Shown here: in pieces, positions 25,768-34,996 of the stretch
How the letters are laid out: every line of letters starts with the position of its first letter
Numbering within the stretch: position 1 is the stretch's first letter
From: Mycobacterium shinjukuense
GTDB lineage: Bacteria; Actinomycetota; Actinomycetes; Mycobacteriales; Mycobacteriaceae
Direction of reading: 5' to 3'
NCBI RefSeq assembly: GCF_010730055.1
Contig: NZ_AP022575.1
Span: 1,612,001-1,676,000, forward strand
DNA: 64,000 bases
The notes under the pieces: generated by a model
Told to the model about the DNA's origin: nothing
Databases searched by the model: none
What the model saw: the letters and a program-made list of their open reading frames with translations, nothing else
Translations under genes and position numbers: made by a program

Positions 25768-26523
25768 TCACAGGCCCACCGCTTTGTATAGCTTGCCAAT
25801 CTCGTCTGCGCGCAGCGCCCGAACGCTGCCCGGGCGCTGCTTGCCCAACGACACCGCACCAATATCCGTGCGCACCAATGCTTCCACCGGAAGCCCCACG
25901 GCCGAAAGCAACCGGCGCACAATGCGATTGCGTCCTTCGTGCAGGGTCACCCGCACCAACGTCTTGCCGGGAATCGCGTCCACCACGGCGAAATCGTCAA
26001 CACGCACCGGTCCGTCGTCCAGCTCGATCCCCGCCCGCAACTTCCTACCTAGCCCGCGCGGCACCGAGCCCGTCACGGTCGCAAGATACGTTTTAGGCAC
26101 TTGATGAGAAGGATGCATCAACCGGTGTGCCAGCTCGCCATCATTGGTCAGCAAGATCAGCCCTTCGGTGTCAGCGTCCAACCGCCCGACATGAAACAAC
26201 CTCTTGGTGCCCCGAACCTTTCGTTCGATCACGTCGCCGATGCACGGCCGGCCGCGGTCGTCGGACATGGTCGAGTACATGCCACGCGGTTTGTTCAGCG
26301 CCAGATACACCAGCGAGTCGTCGACGACCACCCGGGCCCCGTCGACACGGATCACCGAGACGTCCGGGTTTACTCGGGTGCCCAACTCGGTCACCACCTG
26401 TCCGTCCACTTCGACGCGCCCGTCCATAATCAACTTCTCGGCGGTCCGCCGGGAGGCAATTCCGGCCTGCGACAACACTTTCTGCAGGCGAATGCTTCTC
26501 GGCTCTGCGGGTTCGATCATCAT
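25768..26523 (-). CDS. rluB: 23S rRNA pseudouridine synthase RluB
   Basis: 251 aa. N-terminal S4 domain (RLQKVLSQAGIASRRTAEKL, IMDGRVEVDGQ) then an RsuA/RluB-type catalytic domain with LNKPRGMYST and HVGRLDADTEGLILLTNDG, which holds the catalytic Asp. Modifies 23S rRNA near the peptidyl-transferase centre in known members. ATG 26523 overlaps the scpB stop. Confidence 0.94.
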   Translation of the reverse strand: MMIEPAEPRSIRLQKVLSQAGIASRRTAEKLIMDGRVEVDGQVVTELGTRVNPDVSVIRVDGARVVVDDSLVYLALNKPRGMYSTMSDDRGRPCIGDVIERKVRGTKRLFHVGRLDADTEGLILLTNDGELAHRLMHPSHQVPKTYLATVTGSVPRGLGRKLRAGIELDDGPVRVDDFAVVDAIPGKTLVRVTLHEGRNRIVRRLLSAVGLPVEALVRTDIGAVSLGKQRPGSVRALRADEIGKLYKAVGL

Positions 26524-27215
26524 TCACGGTCCACGTCGAACGCCCACGTCTGCTCGCGTGACTGGCCGCCGGAGAATCTGATGAAACGTGGTTCGCGGTC
26601 CAGGGATTCGCTGAGGTCTTCGATCGCGTCGACATCGGGCAGCAGCGGTGCGATATCGGGAAGGTCGGCCAGCGAATTCAACCCCAAGCGTTCCAGAAAC
26701 AGCTCGGTGGTGGCGAACGTCATCGCGCCGCTATCGGGGTCGGGACCAACCTCGGTGATCAGGCCCCGCGCCAACAGCGTGCGCATCACGGCGTCCGCAT
26801 TGACACCGCGCACCGCGCTCACCCGCGCACGCGTCACCGGCTGGCGGTAGGCCACCACCGCAAGGGTTTCCAACGCGGCGCGGGTGAGCTTGGTGCGCGC
26901 GCCGTCCAGCAATAGCTTCTCGACGTAGGGGGCGAACCGTGAGCGGGTGTACAACCGCCAGCCCTCGCCGGTGCGCCGCAGATCGATGCCGCTGTCGCGT
27001 GCGGTGAGTTCGTCGGCCATCAACCGCAGCTTCGCGGCGACCCGGTAGACGGGTTGCTCGGTGGCCGCGGCCAGCGCCTCGGCCGTCACCGGGGTGTCCA
27101 CCACCAACAGCATTGCCTCCAGCACGCGGCCAAGCTCTTCGGGATCGAGCTCCGCGGGCTCAGCGATGTCCGGGATGTCACTGCCCAGCGCGTCGTCGGG
27201 CGATTCGGGGCTCAT
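26520..27215 (-). CDS. scpB: Segregation and condensation protein ScpB
   Basis: 231 aa from ATG 27215 (MSPESPDDALGSDIPDIAEP), equal to the length recalled for Rv1710. Two winged-helix domains: LGRVLEAMLLVVDTPVTAEA, and a second with TRAALETLAVVAYRQPVTRA and VRGVNADAVMRTLLARGLIT. Partner of ScpA in the SMC condensin. It starts 38 nt inside scpA. Confidence 0.93.
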   Translation of the reverse strand: MSPESPDDALGSDIPDIAEPAELDPEELGRVLEAMLLVVDTPVTAEALAAATEQPVYRVAAKLRLMADELTARDSGIDLRRTGEGWRLYTRSRFAPYVEKLLLDGARTKLTRAALETLAVVAYRQPVTRARVSAVRGVNADAVMRTLLARGLITEVGPDPDSGAMTFATTELFLERLGLNSLADLPDIAPLLPDVDAIEDLSESLDREPRFIRFSGGQSREQTWAFDVDRE

Positions 27216-28068
27216 GGCGCGGCTCCTCCTCATCGCTTCGTCCCCCGCAAGCGGGCGCTGCCCCCTCTGCATCGTCGCCGGTGCTGGCCGGCCGAACCCC
27301 GGTCCACGAAACCTGCAGCACGCCAAGGGGCTCTGGCTGGTCGAATGCTACCGCCCGGGACCGATACAGTTCGAGCAGCGCCAGGAAGCGCCCCACGATC
27401 TCGACGGGCGCCCGACAATCGGCAACCAGTTCCGAAAACGAGGCCCACTGCCCGCTGCCCCTGGCTTCCAGCATCGTCAACACAAGTCTGGCCTGCTCGA
27501 CAACCGAGATCTTCGGCTCGTGCAGATGTTCGGTAGCCACCGTCGGTGCCGGCCGCGGGGTGAATGCGACCGCGGCGATCTCGGCGAACCGCTCGGCGTC
27601 GACGCCGAGCATCACCTCGGGGAGCAAGCTGGCGAACCGGTCTTCCAACGACACCGCGCGTGGATAACTGCGCAGCGCTGTGGCCTCCAACTCCGCGAAC
27701 ATCTCCGCGACGTGCTTGAACGCCCGATATTGCAGCAGCCGGGCAAACAGCAGGTCGCGCACCTCCAGCAGGGCGAGATCTTCCTCGTCGTCGACCTCGC
27801 CGGCGGGCAGCAGCCGGGCCGCTTTCAGATCGAGCAAGGTCGCGGCGATCACCAGGAACGCCGTGGCTTCCTCGAGTTCCAGCTGTGCACCGATCGCTTT
27901 GGTGTAGCCGATAAAATCGTCGGTGACCTGGTGCAACGCCACCTCGGTGACGTCCAGACGGTGCGCGAAGATCAGCTGCAGCAGCAGGTCGAAAGGCCCC
28001 TCGAAATTGGTCAGCCGAACCTGGAAGCCGTTCTGGGGTGCCGCCTGACCGCTCGCGTTGGCGTTCAC
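27178..28068 (-). CDS. scpA: Segregation and condensation protein ScpA (kleisin)
   Basis: 296 aa, GTG start at 28068 overlapping the parA stop (GTGA). N-terminal kleisin signature FQVRLTNFEGPFDLLLQLI and TEVALHQVTDDFIGY; middle LAHLLKLAA-type region (FLVIAATLLDLKAARLLPAG); C-terminal winged helix (VVEQARLVLTML, VADCRAPVEIVGRFLALLEL, YRSRAVAFDQ). Bridges SMC heads with ScpB. The Gly/Arg/Glu-rich last 30 residues are translated over the scpB start. Confidence 0.93.
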   Translation of the reverse strand: MNANASGQAAPQNGFQVRLTNFEGPFDLLLQLIFAHRLDVTEVALHQVTDDFIGYTKAIGAQLELEEATAFLVIAATLLDLKAARLLPAGEVDDEEDLALLEVRDLLFARLLQYRAFKHVAEMFAELEATALRSYPRAVSLEDRFASLLPEVMLGVDAERFAEIAAVAFTPRPAPTVATEHLHEPKISVVEQARLVLTMLEARGSGQWASFSELVADCRAPVEIVGRFLALLELYRSRAVAFDQPEPLGVLQVSWTGVRPASTGDDAEGAAPACGGRSDEEEPRHEPRIARRRAGQ

Positions 28069-28928
28069 ACGCCGAATCGGTCGATGAACTCGCGAGCCAG
28101 CGCGCGGTAGGCCAGGGCACCTCCCGACTTGGGGGCCCAGGTGGTAATGGGTTCACCGGCGACACTGGTCTCCGGGAAGCGGACGGTGCGGGTGATCACG
28201 GTGTCGAACACTAGGTCACCGAACCGCTCCACGACCCGGGCCATGACCTCGCGCGAGTTGACGGTCCGCGGGTCGTAGCGGGTGATCAGGATTCCGCTGA
28301 TGTCCAGCTTCGGGTTGAGCCGGTCGCGCACCTTGTCAACGGTATCGGTAAGCAGCGCCAGGCCGCGCAGCGAGAAGAACTCGCACTCGGTCGGGATGAC
28401 CACGCCATCGGCGCAGGCCAGCCCGTTGACGGTGAGCAGGCCCAGCGACGGCTGACAGTCGATCAGCACATAGTCGTAGCGGTCCAGCACCGGGTACAGC
28501 GCCCGGGCCAGGGTCTGCTCGCGACCCACCTCGTTGACCAGTTGGATCTCGGCCGCGGACAGATCGATGTTGCTGGGAACCAGATCCATGTGCTTGACCC
28601 GGGTATGGATCAGCACGTCGTCGATCGACACCCGCGACTCCACCAGCACGTTGTGGATGGTCTTGTCCAGCTCGTAGTGCGGCACGCCCAGGCCCGCGGA
28701 CAGGGCGCCCTGCGGGTCCATGTCCACCAGCAGCACCCGCCGGCCGTACTCGGCCAGCGCGGCGCCCAGGTTGATGGTCGAGGTGGTTTTCCCGACGCCG
28801 CCCTTCTGGTTGCACATGGCGACGACCTTGGCCGGGCCGTGCGAGCCGCGGGGGGTGGGGTCAGGGGTCGACCGCGGTGGCCGGCCGGTCAGGCCGATTT
28901 CGGTGCCGCTGTCGGGGTGGTCGATCAT
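28065..28928 (-). CDS. ParA/Soj-family partition ATPase, Rv1708-like
   Basis: 287 aa from ATG 28928 (MIDHPDSGTEIGLTGRPPRS), which follows an aggag sequence; the frame is open further upstream to 29063, so an N-terminal extension is possible. Deviant Walker A KGGVGKTTSTINLGAALAE, Walker A' VDMDPQGALSAGLG, Walker B-type YDYVLIDCQPSLGLLT. It is the second, ScpAB-linked ParA of mycobacteria rather than the origin-proximal ParA, so a role beside condensin in chromosome segregation is likely. Confidence 0.9.
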   Translation of the reverse strand: MIDHPDSGTEIGLTGRPPRSTPDPTPRGSHGPAKVVAMCNQKGGVGKTTSTINLGAALAEYGRRVLLVDMDPQGALSAGLGVPHYELDKTIHNVLVESRVSIDDVLIHTRVKHMDLVPSNIDLSAAEIQLVNEVGREQTLARALYPVLDRYDYVLIDCQPSLGLLTVNGLACADGVVIPTECEFFSLRGLALLTDTVDKVRDRLNPKLDISGILITRYDPRTVNSREVMARVVERFGDLVFDTVITRTVRFPETSVAGEPITTWAPKSGGALAYRALAREFIDRFGV

Positions 28929-29075
28929 GCCCGGTCTCGGCTCCTGCTGACGGGCGTCGGGGTGGACATCGCAGGAAAGTCTAACGGCAACGTCCTCCTG
29001 CGCCGGGAGATCCGCGGGCAAAGAACCGGTCGATGCTTGCCGCGGGAGCGGGTCGGCGCCCACCCGCGGGGCGGG

Positions 29076-30533
29076 TCAGGCTTCGAGGGCGGCTTCCAGC
29101 TTTGCCCGTTGCTCGTCGTCGGCGAGGGCGATGAGTTGGTCCGCGACGTGTGGGGGCATCGTGGCGATGCTGACCTCGTGACCGTCCCGCTGGCAGTGGT
29201 CCAGGAAATACAGCAGGGCCCAGGCGCCGGAGGTGTCGAGGTAGCTGACGTTCTGCAGGTTCAGCGTCACATCGGTGCGGCCCTCCCGCAGGGGCCTGAG
29301 CACGCCGTCGACGGACAGGAACGACAGGGGGCCGTCGATGAAGTAGGTGCCGTCGTCGTCCTGGGTGACGTTGGCCTTGCGCTGCCGGGATCGCAACGCG
29401 TGGACGAGCAGCGCGAGGGTGACTCCCATCAGCACCGCGACGGTGAGGTCGACGACGACGGTGACGACCATCGTCGTGAACAGCACGATGACGTCGCCCT
29501 TGGGCGACACGTGAGCTTTGCGCATGGCCTTCCAGTCGAACATGCCGACCGCGGTGAGTATCAGGATTCCCGACAGCACCGCGAGCGGGATGAATTGCAC
29601 GACCGCGCCGAGCCCGGCGACGAACGCGAACAACACGACGCTGTGGGTGGCCGCCGACAGCGCGGTGCGCCCACCGTTTCGGTTGTTCACCACGGACCGG
29701 ACAGTCGCGCCCGCGCTGGCCAGCCCGCCGAACAAGCCGCTGGCGATGTTGCCGATCCCCTGGCCGATCAGTTCCTTGTTGCTGCGATGCCGGGTGCCGG
29801 TGATGTTGTCCATCACCAGCGACGTCAGCAGCGAGTCGAGGGATCCCAGCAGCGCGATGGCCAGGGCCGACGACAGCACTTGCAGCACCAGTGGACCGCT
29901 GAACTGCGGAACATTGAGCGACGGCATGGCCTCCGGGATCTCCCCGATGTATTCGACCGTGCGGTTGATCGGGACCGGCCCGATGCTGAGGTCGCGCAGC
30001 CACGGTGCAACCAGCGGCAACGTCGACGTGATCAGCACCAGGACTATCAGGCTCGGGGGGATCGCTTTGGTGAGCCTGCCGGAACCCAGCAGCAGGACGA
30101 TCGTCACCACCACGAGCAGGAAGCTGCTGCGCATCTGGTGCGACTGACTGACGATGATGATGATCGCTATGCCACCCATGAATCCCGAGATCACGGGGTG
30201 CGGAATGTAGCGGATGAGCGAACCGAGCCGGCAAAGTCCGAACAGGATTTGTAAGGCGCCGGCCAGGATGAACGCGACGAAGGCGGCCTCGAGCCCGTGG
30301 GCACCGATGGTGGCCGCGGCGACAACGGTGATCGGGCCGGTGGGGCCGGTGACCTGGCCGGGTGTCCCGCCGAACACCGCGGCGAAGAATCCGGCGAAGA
30401 TGGCGCCGTAGAGCCCGACCAGAGCGCCCTGGGAACTTCCGGTCGCGGTGATGCCGAACGCGATCGCTAGCGGCAGCGCAACGATTGCAACGGTCACTCC
30501 CGACAGGAGTTCTCGTGCGATTCGTCGGACCAC
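29076..30533 (-). CDS. SulP-family anion transporter, Rv1707-like
   Basis: 485 aa from GTG 30533 (VVRRIARELLSGVTVAIVAL); a TTG at 30560 would add nine residues. About 10-12 hydrophobic segments (ALVGLYGAIFAGFFAAVFGG, VTGPTGPITVVAAA, ISGFMGGIAIIIIV), then a STAS-like domain (GTYFIDGPLSFLSVD, VTLNLQNVSYLDTSGAWALL). A second SulP protein in the window, clearly different from the one at 8.7 kb. Upstream of parA on the same strand; substrate not predictable. Confidence 0.86.
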   Translation of the reverse strand: MVRRIARELLSGVTVAIVALPLAIAFGITATGSSQGALVGLYGAIFAGFFAAVFGGTPGQVTGPTGPITVVAAATIGAHGLEAAFVAFILAGALQILFGLCRLGSLIRYIPHPVISGFMGGIAIIIIVSQSHQMRSSFLLVVVTIVLLLGSGRLTKAIPPSLIVLVLITSTLPLVAPWLRDLSIGPVPINRTVEYIGEIPEAMPSLNVPQFSGPLVLQVLSSALAIALLGSLDSLLTSLVMDNITGTRHRSNKELIGQGIGNIASGLFGGLASAGATVRSVVNNRNGGRTALSAATHSVVLFAFVAGLGAVVQFIPLAVLSGILILTAVGMFDWKAMRKAHVSPKGDVIVLFTTMVVTVVVDLTVAVLMGVTLALLVHALRSRQRKANVTQDDDGTYFIDGPLSFLSVDGVLRPLREGRTDVTLNLQNVSYLDTSGAWALLYFLDHCQRDGHEVSIATMPPHVADQLIALADDEQRAKLEAALEA

Positions 30534-30712
30534 TAGGCGAGCACCTTCAAGCGATTGCAACCTAACCCGACCCGCTGCGGGCCGAGCCGCCGACCAGACT
30601 TACCGGCACTCCCCGCTGTAAACATGCCGTATGGACCGGGTAAGACGCAACCCCCAGATGCTGCCCGCAGCACCGCCCAGCGGCAGCCGCCGACGCGGGC
30701 ACTGAAAACTCT

Positions 30713-30736
30713 GGCTCATCACATGATCGATGAGCC
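30713..30736. promoter_or_regulatory. Inverted repeat upstream of the MFS exporter gene
   Basis: GGCTCATC, an 8-nt spacer (acatgatc), then GATGAGCC: perfect 8-bp arms, about 100 nt before the MFS start. This is the size of a TetR or MarR operator, the usual regulators of such exporters, though none is encoded next to it. Nothing else stands out in 30534-30837. Confidence 0.45.
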
Positions 30737-30837
30737 GGGCGGTTGTGTTGCCGGGCCCGCGGGGAATGAACACGGTATGCCGTTGGCCGACGGTATGAGA
30801 TGCTGACCGGCATGGCCGTGGATCCCGTCAGAGGCTG

Positions 30838-32382
30838 ATGGTTGTGGTGCCCACCGCCGGTCCCAACGATTCCAATCAACTCGACGCGAGGCTGCTCCGG
30901 ATCGCCGGCGTCTGCGTCCTAGGTTCGATGATGGCGATCGTCGACACCACCGTGGTCACCGTCGCGCAGCGCACCTTCATCACCGAGTTCGACTCCACCC
31001 AGGCCGTCGTCGCCTGGACGATGACCGGCTACACCCTTGCAATGGCCGCGGTAATCCCGATGGCCGGCTGGGCCGCCGATCGGTTCGGCACCAAGCGACT
31101 CTTCATGGGCTCGCTGGCGGCCTTCACGATGGGGTCGCTGTTGTGCGCAATAGCGCCAAATATTACCTCGCTCATCGTATTTCGGGTGACGCAGGGTCTC
31201 GGCGGGGGCATGCTGATGCCGCTGGTCCTTACGATCTTGACCCGCGAGGCGGGCCCGAAGCGGCTCGGCCGGGTGCTGGCGGTCCTAGGCATCCCGATGC
31301 TGCTGGGCCCGGTCTTCGGACCGGTCCTCGGTGGCTGGCTGATCGACAGCTTCAGCTGGCAGTGGATCTTCTGGATCAACCTGCCGTTCGGTCTGATCGC
31401 GATCGTCGGTGCGGCGATCGTCTTCCCGAAGGACCGCTCGACGCCGTCGGAAACCTTCGACTTCGTCGGCATGCTGCTGCTGTCGCCCGGCCTGGCGACA
31501 TTCCTGTACGGCGTGTCAGTGATCCCCGGCCGCGGTACGGCGGCCGATCGCCAGGTGTGGATACCGGTGGCCATCGGCCTGGTGTTGGTCACTGGGTTCG
31601 CCTTTCACGCGCTCTCCCGCGCCGATCATCCGCTGATCGATCTGCGGCTGTTCACGAATCGGGTGATTACGCTGGCCAACGCGGCAATGTTTCTGTTCGC
31701 CACTTCCTTTTTCGGCGCCGGGCTGCTCTTCCCGAGCTATTTCCAGCAGCTGCTGCAGCAGACGCCGCTGCAAGCTGGGTTGAGCATGGTCCCCCGGGGA
31801 ATCGGCGCCATGCTGACCATGCCGGTAGCCGGATCGCTGATGGACAAACGCGGACCGGGCAAGATCCTGTTGGTCGGCATCACCCTGATCACCACGGGCA
31901 TGGGCATTTTCGCTTACGGGGTCGCGTTACAGGCTGACTACTCGCCGACTCTGGTCACCGGGCTGACAATCATGGGCCTGGGCATGGGCGCCACCATGAT
32001 GCCGCTTTCCGCCGCCGCGGTCCAGACCCTGGCCCCGCATCAGATCTCGCGCGGTTCGACGCTGGTCAACGTCAATCAACAGGTGGCGTCCTCGATCGGG
32101 ACCGCACTGATGTCGGTCATCCTCACCAGTCAATTCAACCGCAGCGCAAACGTTTCCGCGGCACACGAGGTCGAAATCCTGCGCGCCGACGCGGCCCGCC
32201 GTGGGGTGCCGGTTGACGTATCGCAGATGCCGGGACAGGCCCGCACCCCTGACTTCGCGGTCAACCTGCTGCACGACCTCTCGCGCGCCTATACAGTCGT
32301 TTTCGTGGTGGCGGTGGTGCTGGTGGCGTTGACGTTCATCCCGGTGGCGTTTCTTCCGAAAAAGCCGTCCGGCCCGCAGTAG
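30838..32382 (+). CDS. MFS drug:H+ antiporter, DHA2 (EmrB/QacA) family
   Basis: 514 aa with 14 predicted membrane helices. Motif D1 (RIAGVCVLGSMMAIVDTTVV), motif A (GWAADRFGTKRLFMGSLAAF), motif B (VFRVTQGLGGGMLMPLVLTI) and motif C (GPVFGPVLGGWLIDSFSWQW) are all present. Proton-driven exporter of hydrophobic or amphipathic compounds. It converges on the P450 gene with 2 nt between them, so it is not in the Ebo-type operon, but its position makes it a candidate exporter for that pathway (inference). Confidence 0.88.
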   Translation: MVVVPTAGPNDSNQLDARLLRIAGVCVLGSMMAIVDTTVVTVAQRTFITEFDSTQAVVAWTMTGYTLAMAAVIPMAGWAADRFGTKRLFMGSLAAFTMGSLLCAIAPNITSLIVFRVTQGLGGGMLMPLVLTILTREAGPKRLGRVLAVLGIPMLLGPVFGPVLGGWLIDSFSWQWIFWINLPFGLIAIVGAAIVFPKDRSTPSETFDFVGMLLLSPGLATFLYGVSVIPGRGTAADRQVWIPVAIGLVLVTGFAFHALSRADHPLIDLRLFTNRVITLANAAMFLFATSFFGAGLLFPSYFQQLLQQTPLQAGLSMVPRGIGAMLTMPVAGSLMDKRGPGKILLVGITLITTGMGIFAYGVALQADYSPTLVTGLTIMGLGMGATMMPLSAAAVQTLAPHQISRGSTLVNVNQQVASSIGTALMSVILTSQFNRSANVSAAHEVEILRADAARRGVPVDVSQMPGQARTPDFAVNLLHDLSRAYTVVFVVAVVLVALTFIPVAFLPKKPSGPQ

Positions 32383-32384
32383 CC

Positions 32385-33614
32385 TTACGCTGCTGCGGTA
32401 TCGAATTCGACCGGCAGTGTGAGCGGTCCTGTCAGTGACGTAAACGGCTTCCACGGCGCGGCGCCGGTGCGCCGCAGGTTGGGCATGCGCCGTGGCAGGA
32501 CGGCCAACGCATGCGTGAGTTCGGCCCTGGCCAGATGCGCACCCAGGCAGACGTGGATGCCGGTACCGAACGCCAGCCTCGGCGAGGGGTCTGCACGCGT
32601 GATGTCGAAGCGATCGGGATCGTCATACACCCTGGGGTCGCGGTTGGCCGCGGCGATGTTGACGGCGACTTTGGTGTCGGCCGGAATCACCACGCCGGCG
32701 AGCTCAACATCCTCGTAGGCCTCCCGGACAACGAAGAATGCAACCGGGGTGTGCCGCACGACCTCCGCGACCGCCTGCGGCGCCAGGTCGGGCTGTTCGG
32801 CCAGCAGTGCCCATTGTTCCGGGTGGTCGCACAGCACCTGCACTGCGGCCGCCAGCTGATGGCGGGTGGTGTCAGTCCCGGCCGTGAGAAGCACTGCCAC
32901 CAACTTGCACAGCTCGTCGCGGGTGAGTCGATCACCGTCGTCCTCGGCGCGGAGCAACTCGGAAATCAAGTCGTCGGTGAGGTTTTCGCGTCGCTGGGCG
33001 ACCATGTTGTCGATGTAGGCGTCGAGTTCGCCGTAGGCCTTCACGATGATGTCCTCGTTGCCCGCGGCGCTCCAGGTGAAGATCTTGAAAATGGTGTCAG
33101 CCCAGCCCGAGAAGAGCCGCCAGTCCCGTGCGGGGGCACCCAGCAACGCGCAGATGACTGGGATCGGATATCGCTGGGCGATGTCGACAACGACATCGCA
33201 GCTGCCTACCGCGGTCAGCGGCTCCACGATCGAGGTGATCAGTTCGGTCATCATGGTGTGCAGCCGCGCCGTAGCGCGTGGGGTGAACGCCTGGGCTACC
33301 AGCCGACGTAATCGGGCGTGTTCGGTCCCCTCTAGGCTGGGCAGGCTATTCCCGAACCGTTGCGTCAACGGCCCAGACGTAATGCCTTGCGCGGCAAGAA
33401 AGGAACCCTTGGGCATGCCGAAGCGGCTATCGAGCAACACACCGCGCACCAACTCGTAGCTCAGGATCTCTGGACCGAGCAGGCCCATGGCGATCGCCCC
33501 GCGCTCACGGGCTTGCCGGATACGCCGGTGCGCCTCCTCCGGGGTGGGTGCGTCCACGTAGGTCAGCTGCGGTAGGTTCGCTTCAAACACGCTCGGACAC
33601 ATGGCCGACCTCAT
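32385..33614 (-). CDS. Cytochrome P450, last gene of the Ebo-type operon
   Basis: 409 aa. I-helix oxygen motif AGTDTTRHQ, ExxR in AEVVRHTPVAFFVV, haem-binding loop LAFGTGIHVCLGAHLARAEL with the Cys ligand, and PERF-like DDPDRFDITRADP. Soluble, class-I type needing separate ferredoxin and reductase, neither nearby. Its ATG at 33614 overlaps the EboF stop (ATGA), so it is translated with the pathway. The substrate is unknown; oxidation of the pathway product is the natural inference. Confidence 0.93.
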   Translation of the reverse strand: MRSAMCPSVFEANLPQLTYVDAPTPEEAHRRIRQARERGAIAMGLLGPEILSYELVRGVLLDSRFGMPKGSFLAAQGITSGPLTQRFGNSLPSLEGTEHARLRRLVAQAFTPRATARLHTMMTELITSIVEPLTAVGSCDVVVDIAQRYPIPVICALLGAPARDWRLFSGWADTIFKIFTWSAAGNEDIIVKAYGELDAYIDNMVAQRRENLTDDLISELLRAEDDGDRLTRDELCKLVAVLLTAGTDTTRHQLAAAVQVLCDHPEQWALLAEQPDLAPQAVAEVVRHTPVAFFVVREAYEDVELAGVVIPADTKVAVNIAAANRDPRVYDDPDRFDITRADPSPRLAFGTGIHVCLGAHLARAELTHALAVLPRRMPNLRRTGAAPWKPFTSLTGPLTLPVEFDTAAA

Positions 33615-34996
33615 CTCTTACGTGCATGTGCATCCAGCACCAAGTCCCGCACGTCGGTGACCGGCATCCGCGCTGGCGCATCCGACAGCAGTTCGGGTGA
33701 CGAGGTGATGACGACCGGGGCGTCCTCCTCCGAGTCGGGAAGTCGCCCGTGTGTCCCACCGACGGACGCGCCGTTGAGCGCGACGACCCCCATGGTGTAT
33801 CGCAGACCCACGGCCTTCTTCACCAGGGCCGCAGCCGCTTTGACCTTGACCGCACGATCACCGGGGTTCATTAGCAGCTCGGCCGGGTCATAGCCGGGCT
33901 TGCGATGAATGTCGACGCACGGGGCGAACTCCGGGGCACGGTCGTCGTCGAGCCAGTAATAGTAGGTGAACCAGGCTCCGGGCTTGGCGATCGCGACCAG
34001 CTCACCCGATCTGGGGTGGTCGATCGCCAAGGTGCGCTGCTTGTTGCGGTCGAGCACCTCATCGACGCCGTGCAATCCCGTCAACAGGCTCGCGACCCGG
34101 GCGATGTCGGTGTCGTCGCGCACGTACACGTGGGCGACTTGATGGTCGGCGACGGCGAACGCCCGGGATGTCCACGGGTCCAGGTATTCCCGGCCCTGCT
34201 GCGTGTAGACGTTGAGGTAACTTTCGCGCCGGAGCAAACGGTTGATGTCCACCGGGGTGTCGGCTGACGCGATCCCGTATTCGGAGACGACGATGGTCGT
34301 CATCTCGTGCTCGGCGGCACACGTCAGCAAGGGGCCCAGCGCCGCGTCGACATCGGTGGCCGCGGTGATCGCCAGCGGTGAATGCGGGCCGTAGCGCTGA
34401 AAGTCATAGTCCAGGTGCGGTATATAGGTGGTCAGCAATGTGGGCGAATAACGCTGCAGTATTTCGATTGACGCGTCCACCAGCCAGCGCGACGACGTGA
34501 TGTTGGCCGTTGGTCCCCAATATTGGAACAACGGGAACGTGCCCAGCTTTTCGGTCAGGATGTCATGCAGATCCGCTGGAACCGTGTAGCAGTCGGGCGA
34601 TTTGCGTCCGTCTTGGTGATACACCGGCCGTGGCGTGACGATCACGTCGTTGCTGGCGTTCATCGCGTACCACCAACCGACGTTGGCCGAGCGGTATCCG
34701 TCGAAGCGGCCGGCTGCGGTCTCCCAGACCTTCTCCCCTGCGACCAGTTTGTTGCTTTGGCGCCACAGCAGCACTTCGCCGAGGTCGCGGAAATACCATC
34801 CGTTGCCGACGATTCCGTGTTGGTTGGGCATCAGGCCGGTGACCATCGACGACTGCACTGGGCAGGTGACCGCCGGGAAAACCGGGGCGAGCTGGGTCAG
34901 GGCGCCTTGGGCGGCCAGCGCGGAAAGGTTCGGCATGTGCCGTAGCAGCGGCCGGGTCAACCCGACGACGTCGATCAGCAGAACACGGTGCGTCAT
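33611..34996 (-). CDS. eboF: EboF-type alkaline phosphatase-superfamily protein
   Basis: 461 aa nucleotide pyrophosphatase/phosphodiesterase-like enzyme. Metal and nucleophile positions are visible: MTHRVLLIDVVGLT (Asp), APVFPAVTCPVQSSMVTGLM (Thr nucleophile), YIPHLDYDFQRYGPHS (Asp and His), IVVSEYGIAS in place of the common SDHG, and GASVGGTHGRLPDSEED with the last His. SEYG instead of SDHG removes one standard metal ligand and may mark altered catalysis. No signal peptide. Overlaps eboE by 4 nt. Confidence 0.82.
   Translation of the reverse strand: MTHRVLLIDVVGLTRPLLRHMPNLSALAAQGALTQLAPVFPAVTCPVQSSMVTGLMPNQHGIVGNGWYFRDLGEVLLWRQSNKLVAGEKVWETAAGRFDGYRSANVGWWYAMNASNDVIVTPRPVYHQDGRKSPDCYTVPADLHDILTEKLGTFPLFQYWGPTANITSSRWLVDASIEILQRYSPTLLTTYIPHLDYDFQRYGPHSPLAITAATDVDAALGPLLTCAAEHEMTTIVVSEYGIASADTPVDINRLLRRESYLNVYTQQGREYLDPWTSRAFAVADHQVAHVYVRDDTDIARVASLLTGLHGVDEVLDRNKQRTLAIDHPRSGELVAIAKPGAWFTYYYWLDDDRAPEFAPCVDIHRKPGYDPAELLMNPGDRAVKVKAAAALVKKAVGLRYTMGVVALNGASVGGTHGRLPDSEEDAPVVITSSPELLSDAPARMPVTDVRDLVLDAHARKR

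Noticed and set aside
25685..25771. N-terminal extension of cytidylate kinase from GTG 25771
   Set aside because: Residues are polar and absent from the family; ATG 25684 gives the normal start, although the GTGA overlap leaves some doubt.
28542..30254. Long plus-strand frame (570 codons) across parA and SulP
   Set aside because: Arg/Gly/His/Gln-rich antisense of two well-supported minus-strand genes; a normal artefact of high GC.
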